Assembly: GCA_036365515.1 (NCBI GenBank)
Contig: CM070876.1
Span: 43,056,195-43,120,194, forward strand
Source: Torymus aiolomorphi
Taxonomy: Eukaryota; Arthropoda; Insecta; Hymenoptera; Torymidae
Reading direction: 5' to 3'
Length of the DNA: 64,000 bases
Position numbers and translations under genes: made by a program. This document shows, one piece after another, positions 54,996 to 64,000 of the stretch (positions are counted from its first letter, which is position 1; the number at the start of each line of letters is the position of its first letter). Below the pieces are notes generated by a model, which had not been told where the DNA came from, made no database searches, and saw nothing but the letters and a program-made list of their open reading frames with translations.

Positions 54996-56194
54996 TGCTC
55001 GCTCGTCGGTGCGTCCAGTTGACGAGCAGCCTTGGAGTTTAAATTTTCTCTGGTTGACTCAAGTATTGCGGGTCGTGGTTGATTATAAAAGTATTGTTGT
55101 GGCGGAGGAGGTGTGAAGAAGGGCGGACCGCCGTATTGGTACCCATAAGGTATTGGAGGTGCATAAGGATATGTCATTTGCATATCTGCCGGCCATCTTG
55201 GTGGGTAAATGTATCGAGGTTCAGAATATCTTGGCTGACGGGAATCATAATTATTTCGGGGTTGGCGATTGTCTTCAAAGTTTGGTCTCGTTTGTGTATA
55301 TGGCTCCCGAGAATAAAATTCTTGATTCTGAATCCTTTCATTCGGAGAATTTCTTCTGTAAGGAGAGTTCCCTTTGTAAGGAGATGGAGATCTGTTGCGC
55401 CTCTCATCATCTCGTCGGGCAAATGGCACGTACTCTTGGCGTCTTGGTTCAGTTAACCTGTCTTGATAAGGGGTGGGTGATCTTCCCCTATCTTGAGAAA
55501 ATCGAACTTGTCGAAAGTCTTGTTCTTGCGGGGTGGCTACTCCGATGACATTCAGTGTTCCTCGTCTGTCGTTTATTCCTCCCATGTCTCTTTCAACTCG
55601 CTGGGCGATTCTGAGGGCGTTGTCGAGTGTTTCGGGTTCTTGGACACTCATTGCATACAACAGGTCGTCTGATAACCCTCTCTTGAAAGACTCCAATGCT
55701 ATTCCTTCGAGCATGATGGTCATATGAGGTACTTGGGCTGCGGTGAATTTGTCCCTGAGAGAAGCCTTGGCGCCCTCCATAATCCTTTTTATTCTGCTGT
55801 AATACTCCATAACCGTCTTAGGTTTTCTCATCCTGATCCCTTGGATCTCCGCACAGTAGTGGGTATAAGTTTTTTTAGGTGCGAAGTATTCTTTCAACGC
55901 GTCCCTGAGGGCGTCGAGGGTATTAATCTCGAGTCCACTGACGGCGTCACGGGCGGTATCTCGTAACTTAGCTATAACTCCCTTAAAGAAGGCAACTCGT
56001 ATACCCTCCGGGCATATGGCTAGTCCGTTTTCTACGTCTTGCAGAAAGGTTTTTAAGGGCATATTCTTGCCATCGTATGGGGGAATGTGAAACAGTGCTT
56101 GTTGCACTGCCATACATTCTCCCATAGTATTGAGCAGAGCATCAGTTATATTCTGATGGTGCGCTAGGTTGGCTATCGCGTTCTCCCCCATCAT
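54920..56194 (-). CDS. Env-D gag
   Basis: 424 residues from ATG 56194. Capsid-like first half ('FLQDVENGLAICPEG', 'LRDALKEYFAPKKTY', 'VMEYYSRIKRIMEGAK', 'FKRGLSDDLLYAM') as in gypsy/mdg1-type gag. The second half is Arg/Pro/Tyr/Asn-rich without CCHC knuckles. Near its end, A-AAG-GGC (54995-54989) is in register for a -1 shift into pol. Stop TAA at 54920. Intact. Confidence 0.88.
   Translation of the reverse strand: MMGENAIANLAHHQNITDALLNTMGECMAVQQALFHIPPYDGKNMPLKTFLQDVENGLAICPEGIRVAFFKGVIAKLRDTARDAVSGLEINTLDALRDALKEYFAPKKTYTHYCAEIQGIRMRKPKTVMEYYSRIKRIMEGAKASLRDKFTAAQVPHMTIMLEGIALESFKRGLSDDLLYAMSVQEPETLDNALRIAQRVERDMGGINDRRGTLNVIGVATPQEQDFRQVRFSQDRGRSPTPYQDRLTEPRRQEYVPFARRDDERRNRSPSPYKGNSPYRRNSPNERIQNQEFYSREPYTQTRPNFEDNRQPRNNYDSRQPRYSEPRYIYPPRWPADMQMTYPYAPPIPYGYQYGGPPFFTPPPPQQYFYNQPRPAILESTRENLNSKAARQLDAPTSEQKGERPITVKFLSAEDLIMSQQDEE
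54989..54995 (-). promoter_or_regulatory. Probable -1 ribosomal slippery site, gag to pol
   Basis: The minus strand reads A AAG GGC with the gag codons AAG and GGC, fitting X-XXY-YYZ. The -1 frame is open from here through the protease. A downstream pseudoknot was not worked out. Confidence 0.6.
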
Positions 56195-56372
56195 TACTGA
56201 TCTGGATGAGTCCCTTTTTTATAATTTCGAAGATTTCCTCTTCGATTTTGGGTTCTAAGTCAAAATCGAGTAAAGGTTGATCCTCTATTATGGGTTTATG
56301 ATTTATTTCGATAACGATCACCCCGTTGGCGTCTATGTGCCAACGATAAAAGCTTACGCACTTGTGTTGCAT
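56142..56372 (-). CDS. Env-D small ORF c, overlaps gag start
   Basis: 76 codons from ATG 56372, in a different frame from gag. It overlaps the end of ORF b by 19 bases and the first 53 bases of gag. Acidic, with 'KIEEEIFEIIKKGLIQIS'. No known family; composition looks coding. Confidence 0.45.
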   Translation of the reverse strand: MQHKCVSFYRWHIDANGVIVIEINHKPIIEDQPLLDFDLEPKIEEEIFEIIKKGLIQISNDGGERDSQPSAPSEYN

Positions 56373-56641
56373 TGGCTTTCGTCAGAACTGCACTCGTCTA
56401 TGGTAATATAACCGTCGAGAGATTCTGAATCTGTTGTAAGGTCAATAACTTCTAGAGGATTCGCAGTGTCTAGTTTCAGGGATGCAGTCACAATGTTGTC
56501 TGTATGGCAGACCACATAGGCTTGCACCCTTTTAGGTGTTTTCAAGTCTTGTACTTCGATGGCTCGTTTTACAGCCTCTATAAAAGTTTTCCTTTTTTTA
56601 TAAATTGCAGGCCAATTATTACTGGTTCTTCTGGAAGGCAT
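56354..56641 (-). CDS. Env-D small ORF b with SUMO-interaction-like motif
   Basis: 95 codons from ATG 56641. Basic N-terminus ('PSRRTSNNW', 'YKKRKTFIEAVKR'), then 'EVIDLTTDSES', which fits the SUMO-interacting motif V-I-D-L-T with acidic/Ser residues after it, and 'YITIDECSSDES', a second hydrophobic-acidic patch. It is in frame with gag but ends at its own stop. Possibly a small regulatory protein; function inferred from motif only. Confidence 0.5.
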   Translation of the reverse strand: MPSRRTSNNWPAIYKKRKTFIEAVKRAIEVQDLKTPKRVQAYVVCHTDNIVTASLKLDTANPLEVIDLTTDSESLDGYITIDECSSDESQCNTSA

Positions 56642-56661
56642 ATAATAATTGTTCGTGCTAT

Positions 56662-56976
56662 TTATTGCGGTTCACCGGCAATAGTTAATCGATTTAAAGC
56701 GGCGGTTAAAATGTCGATTTCTAGCTTTCCTACTGGTTTCTTATAAGTGGTGGCAAGAAATGTAGTCACCTTCAGGCAGATTTTTGTGACCTGGGTGAGA
56801 CTTTCTTCTAATCCTTTTACCTTTGCTTGCAAATCTAGAATCTGTCTTTGTAAGCAATTCTCGCAGTTGAAATGATCGTCGTCTGTTACTTTTAATTGGC
56901 TGAGCCTGTTTTCTAGATCCGTAAACTCGATTCTTGATACTTCGTGAAAAATGGATTCGCCAAAATTGGGTATCAA
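56662..56976 (-). other. Env-D open frame a, coiled-coil-like, no ATG
   Basis: 104 open codons without any Met. 'DLENRLSQLKV' and 'LQRQILDLQAKVKGLEESLTQV' have clear heptads around a C-x2-C pair ('CENC'). A stop directly precedes the frame, so expression would need a spliced start or a non-ATG codon. Composition suggests real protein. Confidence 0.4.
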
Positions 56977-59302
56977 TTAATTATATTTTAGGGTTCCTTT
57001 CGATATATAGACAAGGTTTTACAATCTTATACTCCCTTTCGCCCTAGTACTTCGTATAAGTATGTACGAGCTACGATGAAGCTTGTAATTTTGCTTTTGG
57101 CGATAAGGGTTACCTTGACTATATATATACGAGAGGGAGAAAAATGATTTTGTTTATTTATTGTTATAATTAATTAGTATTTGTTATTAAACACTGTAGT
57201 TAATTTAATTGGTTAAATCACGCACAACAAAATAATTGATTATTAGCAAAGTTTTTATTGTGGACCTTTCTAATAAAAGGATTTTTTTGTATTTTTTTTT
57301 TTTTATTATTATTTTTTTCTTTTATTAGTTAATTATTGGAGAATTATGTATATATGTACTATTGACCTTTAGTGGAAATTTCAAAAGTTTATTTAGATGA
57401 TTACCAGTATTTGGTTGGTTTTAATAATTAAGTGGCTAATTAAGTAAAATTTGTTTGTTAAAGATTTCTGTCTAATGTTCCGTATCATATACTCTTCTGT
57501 CATTCGTATAATTTTTAGTTTCGAAGGTTTTGTATGGCAAATTCTAATGTTATTTCCGTTTGCTGTAAGTCTTTAATGTCGAAGGGCAGTGTTTTAGGAA
57601 ATAATTTCACTTGATAGATTGGTATATCTAAAAGTTGAGCAAGAATTTTTCGTAGCTGATACTTCCTACCCGCTCGTCTTTGTCGTGGCATATATTTCGT
57701 AGTAGGATGGTGGAGGTGAAGGAATAGAGTGAGTGTGAAAGTTCAGCCCCCTAACGAACCCTTTAGAAGGTGAGGAGCGTTTGTCGGTCAGCAGTTTTAT
57801 TGGTCAAAGGTCACTTTTATACAAGTTCAAATTTTAAATAAAATTATTTATAATTTTAAATGTTCGCATTTAGTTATGCTGGTCTTATTTATAATATTTG
57901 TTTAATTTGTTTATAATGTTTATATTATTTAGTTATTTGTTTAATAACTTTAGATAAAAATTTATTTATTTACGATAGGTAGTTTCCTTGAGGTTTAATA
58001 TAATGTGCAAATTTTGATTTACGATTATTCTTAGAAAGAGTCTTTTAATTCGTGGGCGTGTAGTTTGACCTGGGCGGCTTAACCTTTAGAGGACGGGGAT
58101 TTGGGTTTACTGTTTTCTCTCACTTTTCTATAGAAATCGAGTTTTTGTGATGTCTCACATCTCAAAACTAACACATGTAAAGGGTCGATCATGGGCATGG
58201 CCCGTATAGGGGCCATCCCGTCCTCTAAAGGTTAATAGAAAAGAGGGGTGAAAGCTGTATATAACTTTTATACCTAGACGTTTATTATACTTATGCACAA
58301 GGCAGATGGAAGGGTCAAAATATTTTTAATCCCTTTTGATTTAGAGTCATAGACTTCGTTTAATATGACTTTTAAGAAATTCAATTTTTGAAGTTATAAT
58401 ATGTTTAATTTATTTATTTATTTGTTAAGAAATTTTTAATTATTGAATTTATTAAATGTTTCAATAGGTCATAATTTTATTCAAGTTGATCTTTCATATT
58501 TATTTATTTATTTATGTGTTTATTATATTACAAAAAAACTTTATATAATTTTGGCAAAATAATGGAAGGATTATAATTTGTTATATAGTAACAAATTACT
58601 AAAACTTTATAATTGCCTATAAATTATAATTTTTATTTAATTGAGGAGAATGATTGTTTTTATGTTTGTTACAAAGTGTTGAAAATAAGTTTTTAGATTT
58701 TAAGTAATGTTTTGATTTACTTTTTTTTTTTTTTTTTTCCTTTTATTTAGTTTTGAGCAACTGATATTTATAATTTTAAGTAAAAAAAAAAAAAATTTTA
58801 TGTTTTCGTTTTATTTCACTTTTCACTCGCGGCGCGTTTGCTGTATGATCCGACGGCAAAGATCGTTCACTTTAATAAGTTTAAATTGTATGTTTGATTT
58901 TTTACTTTTTATTTCACGACACTTTTTGTAGGTTTTTGGATTACAGGGGTACTTGTGAATGGTATGGGCCAGAAATGGTAAATTAATTTTGTTATTTATT
59001 ACATGCACATGCGGAAAATGGAATTTAATTTCATGCGAGTATTTAAATATATATATATGTATATATCATGCAGAACGCGATCCGACGGCAAACGATTTTA
59101 GAATTTTGGTTTTTATAATTTTTGATTTAATAAGAATAAATTTCGATCAAACTGATGGTGAATGATTTTACAATTTAGATCTTTATAATTTTGATGAATG
59201 AATAAAGAAAAAGTAAAATGTAGATGATTTTATTGTGACTTTAATAATTTTAATTTTTCCGGTGGTCGAAAATCTCACCGCTGGCCACCAGTTTTACTTA
59301 GC
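56977..59302 (-). other. Env-D long leader
   Basis: 2.3 kb of AT-rich DNA between the 5' LTR and the first ORF, with long poly-T runs and a TTAA-flanked MITE. At the LTR-proximal end the minus strand reads CTGGTGGCCAGCGGTGAGATTTTC, matching the Gyp-A primer region (TGGTGACAGCGGTGGGATT) with small differences, so the primer site is about 59270-59292. No genes recognised. Confidence 0.55.
58083..58231. mobile_element. TTAA-flanked MITE, piggyBac type
   Basis: 149 bp starting CCTTTAGAGGACGGGGAT and ending ATCCCGTCCTCTAAAGG, an inverted repeat with one extra G, flanked by TTAA on both sides (58079-58082, 58232-58235). TTAA duplication and short inverted ends starting CC are piggyBac hallmarks. 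Noncoding. Confidence 0.8.
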
Positions 59303-60718
59303 TGTGACGTTCCGATTTATAATTAAATATATTAATTATTTTAAAATCGTTAGTTACGGCCTTCCTCGTAGCGCCGAGCGGTTTGCACTCGAGGAATTTA
59401 TAAGGATTAGGAGCGCGGCTTGAGAGGCAACGGGTTATTTCCGACAGACTCGAGAATCTTTACCGGAGATGTTATTAATAATTATTATGTCTTACCTTGT
59501 TGATTAGATGGATGGTTCGCTTTTAGTTATTAAATCTTTTAATAAAGTTGAAATATTATTCTGGGTTGGTGATGATGGCGGTCTAATGATTTGGTTATTT
59601 TAATTATTTAAAATGCTTTTGTTATACACCCTTTTATTTATTAACACCTTTTCACACTTTGGATTTCACACAATATATAGATATTTATAGAACACTTATG
59701 ATTACTCTTTGGAGTACGTCTGTACTCTGCGGAGGCACACTTCGTTATGGATATTTTCCACAGACGGAAAATTCGGCGCAGGTATGTTACCGTTGTAAAG
59801 CAAATAGCTTGGGGTTTTCTGATCGGTTGCCCTTCGGTGCGAGTGGCTCTATAAGTTACAATAGGAGAGCGCGTACAATAAGAACCGAGACTCTATATAT
59901 AATTTATAGCCGAAGAAGAATCAACAGAAAATACATATGTCAGGTGGACTATGTTATGTTAATTTTCAAAGTAGGAAAAATACAATTGTCGCGTATCGCG
60001 GACTAAGTCTTTTACCTTTTATAATGTTGTCTCGAGTAGAGCTGAGTCGCTGGTAGCGGACTTCTGGTTGGTCGAACACTTTACTTGTTTAGAACGAAGT
60101 TAGTCGTGTGACACGGTAAAAATGATTTAAGTAACTTATTCTAACTTATATTTACACTGTGGTAGAGTTGAGTCGCGAATCGCGGACTTCTGGTACTACG
60201 CATGTGGGCTTGTCCGTGACGAAGGCACTCGAGCGTGGATTGTCGGGCCTTTTTATACATAAGTTTGGTGATTTCTTTATTTGCTATTAAAAAGAGAGTA
60301 TGGGGGAAAGATGAAAATAGCCTCGCATTTAGGCTGAGAGCATCTCTTTTAGATAGCATTACATTTGTTTAAATATTAAATTTCGCTGACTAAGACATCA
60401 GCCGTCGATCGGATGATGTATCAATTCGCTTTTCATGGTGCAATATTTACCATCCAAAAGAGAATATTGGAAATACCCGAAAGTATGTATTTAATTTAGG
60501 CACGTGTCTCTTTTAGGTAGTACTATGCTAATGATATTAATATTCTGCTAATTGAGTCATCAGCCGTCGTCGGTGATGTATCAATTACATATAGTTACGC
60601 AATGTTTATTCAGGTGTATTGAACGGTTGCGAGTTCAAGATAAAAGTTTGCCTTTAGAATAAAACATTAAGTTTAAATAAAAAAAAAAAAATTATATTAT
60701 TTTTATCGGGTCGTTACA
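59303..60718 (-). repeat. 5' LTR of Env-D
   Basis: Partner of 44099-45515, nearly identical throughout. Confidence 0.93.
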
Positions 60719-60722
60719 TATG

Positions 60723-63661
60723 TTTATTTCCTTACAGACAATTATTTTTGTGATTCAATAAAAGGTGACATTTAATGGCCATTTATTAATATAAAGCATG
60801 ATTTTTAATTATAATATTTATGATTATCTTCAAATAAGTAAAATACTAGTTATTAATTTTCAATTTCATTTTTCTTCATAGAAATTTTTCACTTTTTTCA
60901 ATGCTGTGTGATAATTTATTTATAAATCATAGATCTTCATGTAAAAAAAGTTTGTTTAGTTGTATTTAATTGTATAAACATTTTTATTGCTAATTTGATA
61001 ATAGTAATTTCCATTTCGTAGTTACAATATTAATTCATTTTGTAAAATTATTGAAGTAAAATTATTAAAAATATAATGTCACTTTTTATACACTACGATT
61101 TTTTTTTTATATTGCATGTATATACTATATTAAATTGTAAGACAGCATTTATACTAAATTATTCTATAGTTCTTAGGGTATGAGCGCTGTCATGCCATAT
61201 CAATTATCGTCTTTTTGTTTATAATCCATATTTACGTTCATAAATGATTCAGATTATAATACTTTGTTCGGATAATCAGAAAGTACTTGAATTCAGTATT
61301 GATTCACGTAATAGATATAAACTTATAATTTATATTTTTGTTAATTAATAAAATTATAATTTATAATTTTGTTTTATCTTTTGTAATAAATTGTGGTGAA
61401 TAGTTTCGCATGGTAACTAATTTGCATTTCTTTTTGTAGATTATTGAAATGAAAAAATATCTGATTACAGGCAAAAGAATTTAATTTTTAGTGCATGTTA
61501 GGAATATTTAAAAATATTCATCACCCTTTCTTCCTTAACCTAATAATCCTGTGTTTCCTATCCTATCCTGATGGAAAATATCTGCCACCTTCCCGCTCGG
61601 TTTCCATCGAATAATATCGAGTTTGCATATTATTTCTATTGTTTTTAAATAATTAATGAAATTAAATTACTAAAATAATGTGTAAAACATATGTTAAAAT
61701 TATTTATGCAAACAGGTATTAACTGAGAGCAGAACATATTAATGAACATTCCATGAATTTAAGTAGAATTAACAATCATTTTGGTAACGCAGGGTCGATT
61801 TTTGTGTTTTTCAATTTTAAAAATCGATACTACCTTTTTTTATGCCTGATCCATTACTTTGAGATTGCTGCAGCATATTTTTATCCACAGGGGAGGTATT
61901 TTATCAGAATGGTGAAATGTTATATAGATATTTTATTAAATATAATGTGGCCATTTCCTTCAAGGAATATCTTAAATATAAAGTCGTTTAAAATATTTTC
62001 CAAATCTGATACTGTCAATTACAAACGGGAGCTATTCAGAACACGAAAAAAATTCTTTTCAAAAATAAATAATAGAAAAATTCTCGTCTATAAAAATTAA
62101 AAACAAATTGCATAAACTTACAGACTTTCAACTAGAGGAAAAATATTCCGAAAAATGTAAAAGATGTATTCCCATAAAATTTTTAGATCATGTGTCGACG
62201 TAGGGCTCAATTCCCTTAATCACCGCATTTTCTATAGTTTAATCGTTAGGTGGAAATGGTATTGAAAATACCGATATCACATATCATATTAAAATAATTT
62301 AATGAGAATATTATGGACTTCTTGCCACGTTTTTTTAAATTTTTATATACTAAACTTTAAACATTTTATACCACTGCAACCTCAAAATCATAACTTTAAC
62401 ATAATTATTCGGCTCTCGTGGTATGAAATACGGTTCGAAACTGGTGCGTAATATGATTTTTAGCTCGTGTGACTTTTCTCACTCGCATCGCTCGTGCGAA
62501 GAACGCGTTACATCCCCGATGGAAATAGAAAATGTATATAAATGTAAAAAAATGTATACAAACTTATATAATAAGTGTTTATAAAAGTTGTAATTAGAAC
62601 ATTTTTTACGTTTATATACGTTTATATACATTTATATAAGTTTTTTTTACAAAAATTTTCACTTATTTACATTTATATATTTTTTCTTACATTTTGAATA
62701 GTTGTATTGAAAATTTGTATTTTTGTAAATATACATATATTTAGTTTTTTTACAGATATATACATTTATATACATTTATATATTTTTTAAAATTTTCACT
62801 ATATAAGACTTTTTTTTTCTTAATTTTATGGAAGTGTATATAAATGTATATAAATGTAAAACAATATGTATAAATTTCAAAAATTTCTTTAAAATCACCC
62901 ATCTGACAATTTAGTTGTCTGATATAATACCCCCGCGTCTTTCTTCTTAAACCTTTATTGATACATTGATTATGATGAATAAATTACTCGAAAATTAAAA
63001 ACTGTCAGAAAACATAATATCATGTGCACCCAAGGGTTGGTGGGCCTTTTTATATCGCGAGTTTGCAGAGACTCGTGCTAACTTGCCTTCGACTTGTACT
63101 TATAAATACTCGGTCTGCTAAATCCAACATTGAGTACACCCTTGATACACAATGTATTATTTTACAGTGAATATGAAAATTAATATAATGGTTGCATACA
63201 GTCGAAAAGTGATATGTCAAGTGATATATCAAGTTAAATAACTGTACATATATGACTACATAACTAATTATTACTATTTATTTTCTTGTATAACAATTTA
63301 TATCTTTTTTTATTTCTTTCAATTATTATTTTTTTAATCAAATAATTGTAAGAATTTATTAACTTTTAATAATATTTAATATAATTTATTTTTAAATTAA
63401 ATTTTATTTAATCATTATTAAATTGTTATTTATAAAAAAATTTTATAACATGTAAAATTGCAAATCATCATGCAGTCATGTTTACGGCGCTTGCGCCCGG
63501 ATCATCGTGAACGGCGCGGGCCGGCGAGCCGTGGACGGCGCGCGCCCGAGCCGCCGAGCCGCGATTCGCAGAAGTGAGAAGAGAAGCATACAAAGTCAAT
63601 GCTAGCGCCATCACTCGGTCAAGGCGGAACTAATTTTTTTTCGTCCTCGCCCCCCATCTGA
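60723..63661 (+). other. 3' part of the P-like element
   Basis: Resumes the transposase 3' region after Env-D. AATAAA at 60757-60762 is the likely polyadenylation signal of the transposase. The rest is AT-rich with no convincing gene; a 115-codon frame at 61753-62100 has the composition of translated AT-rich DNA. A GC-rich block lies at 63480-63560, just inside the right end. Confidence 0.6.
62520..62890. repeat. Low-complexity TATATAAATGTA-like repeats, both orientations
   Basis: Words such as GTATATAAATGTA and TATATACATTTATA alternate in both orientations and could fold back. Probably microsatellite-derived. Confidence 0.55.
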
Positions 63662-63692
63662 CGTACGCTTCTATATGCGTCTATATTCGTTG
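63662..63692 (-). repeat. Right 31-bp terminal inverted repeat of the P-like element
   Basis: Exact reverse complement of 5377-5407, followed by GTAGAAT (63693-63699). Confidence 0.85.
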
Positions 63693-63700
63693 GTAGAATC

Positions 63701-64000
63701 TATATATTAATTACGCGGTGGCTATCAGTGCGTCGCAGGGATGGAGCAGAAATTATTTCAACATGGCCGGCGCTGGCACCGTAGGCAAAGAAGATAGACG
63801 TAAATAGAAGCGCAAAGCGGATAGGGAGACTGAGGCACCCCGAAGAAGTACGCACCCCGACCACGCGCAGCGCGGCAGTCAATTTCTAAATGCTGCGGGA
63901 ACAGCTGATGCGCGGCCGGTAACACACCACCCATACCGGCTGCAATGGTAACACGACGTACTTCGTACGTAACATTGCAAAATTATTATTTACAAAGATC
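63701..64000. other. Host DNA beyond the P-like element
   Basis: By the nesting this was next to position 5369 before insertion, so it is ancestral upstream DNA of Vps41. It is GC-richer than the transposon. A short frame starting ATG 63763 (MAGAGTVGKEDRRK) could be a first exon of a divergent gene, but nothing supports this beyond position. Confidence 0.45.

Larger units (their letters stand above)
44099..60718 (-). mobile_element. Env-D: env-bearing Ty3/Gypsy (errantivirus-like) element
   Basis: LTRs at 44099-45515 and 59303-60718, target duplication TATG (44095-44098, 60719-60722), transcribed on the minus strand. LTRs are nearly identical (one substitution near 45406/60598 and a poly-A length change noticed), so the insertion is recent. 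Order from its 5' end: long leader, three small ORFs, gag, pol (protease, RT, RNase H, macro-like domain, integrase), env copy 1, unknown ORF, env copy 2, purine tract AACAAGGGAGG, LTR. It sits in the 3' part of the P-like transposase unit. At 16.6 kb it is large for its class. Confidence 0.93.
5377..63692 (+). mobile_element. P-element-like THAP transposon, interrupted by nested retrotransposons
   Basis: Two identical 31-bp inverted repeats bound this region (5377-5407 and 63662-63692). They begin CAACGAATATAG and are flanked by GTAGAAT (5370-5376 and 63693-63699; the following C makes an 8-mer GTAGAATC). Canonical P elements also have 31-bp ends beginning CA and 8-bp target repeats. The only DNA-transposase gene inside is a THAP plus P-type transposase on the plus strand. 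Subterminal blocks recur inverted at both ends (GGACGAA, ATTAGTTC, GATGG-GCT). Removing Gyp-A and Env-D leaves about 12 kb, long for a P element, mainly because of a 5.3-kb intron and 2.9 kb of 3' sequence. Confidence 0.8.

Noticed and set aside
61753..62100. 115-codon frame in the P-like 3' region
   Set aside because: Phe/Lys/Asn/Ile-rich as expected from AT-rich DNA; no motif or neighbour support.
63763..63807. Short frame MAGAGTVGKEDRRK as a first exon
   Set aside because: Too short and no confirmed splice donor or homology; kept only as a remark in the flank entry.

Overview
The window is nuclear DNA of an arthropod, almost certainly an insect. It carries one intron-containing host gene with insect-like protein (Vps41) and a large nest of insect-type transposons: Ty3/Gypsy with and without envelope genes, BEL/Pao, a P-element-like THAP transposon and a Penelope-like scrap. 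AT-rich DNA and Gypsy elements with env-like genes suggest a hymenopteran, possibly an ant; that last step is a guess.

Layout. (1) 1-5369: eleven exons of Vps41 on the minus strand, covering 827 codons. The last piece, with the second half of the RING finger, is not found. (2) 5377-63692: a P-element-like transposon with identical 31-bp inverted ends and a flanking GTAGAAT repeat, inserted about 210 bp upstream of the Vps41 start codon. Its THAP-type transposase has exons at 35479-35579 and 40845-43937 and one frameshift. Its intron holds a foldback array of about 92-bp repeats. (3) Inside it, 5758-35379: Gyp-A, a decayed Ty3/Gypsy element with very long LTRs (about 3 kb). Gyp-A is itself invaded by Bel-B (9623-17057, minus strand, BEL/Pao, TSD aatac), by Gyp-C (23215-33322, Ty3/Gypsy, TSD atca, in the 3' LTR) and by a 191-bp Penelope-like scrap (8148-8338, 8-bp TSD, in the 5' LTR). 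(4) Also inside the P-like element, 44099-60718: Env-D, a 16.6-kb env-bearing Ty3/Gypsy (errantivirus-like) element on the minus strand, TSD tatg, with almost identical LTRs, so recent. (5) 63701-64000: host DNA that should join directly to position 5369 at the empty site.

Notable biology. Gyp-A and Env-D both carry, between RNase H and integrase, a domain that I read as a diverged TARG1-type macro (ADP-ribose-binding) domain. Env-D has small 5' ORFs (one with a SUMO-interaction-like motif), gag with a clear -1 slippery heptamer into pol, and two paralogous envelope-like genes separated by an unknown ORF. Gyp-C has a third ORF with a long charged coiled coil and a Cys/His knuckle, in the position where env would lie. 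Bel-B shows a striking one-strand enrichment of the pentamer TGAGT (ACTCA on its coding strand) in coding and LTR sequence and in different codon frames.

Event order from nesting: P-like insertion first; then Gyp-A and separately Env-D into it; then Bel-B, Gyp-C and the Penelope scrap into Gyp-A. Nearly every element gene is broken by stops or frameshifts. The exceptions are env copy 1, gag and the middle ORF of Env-D, gag of Bel-B, and ORF3 of Gyp-C. All family calls come from reading motifs by eye; no searches were run.
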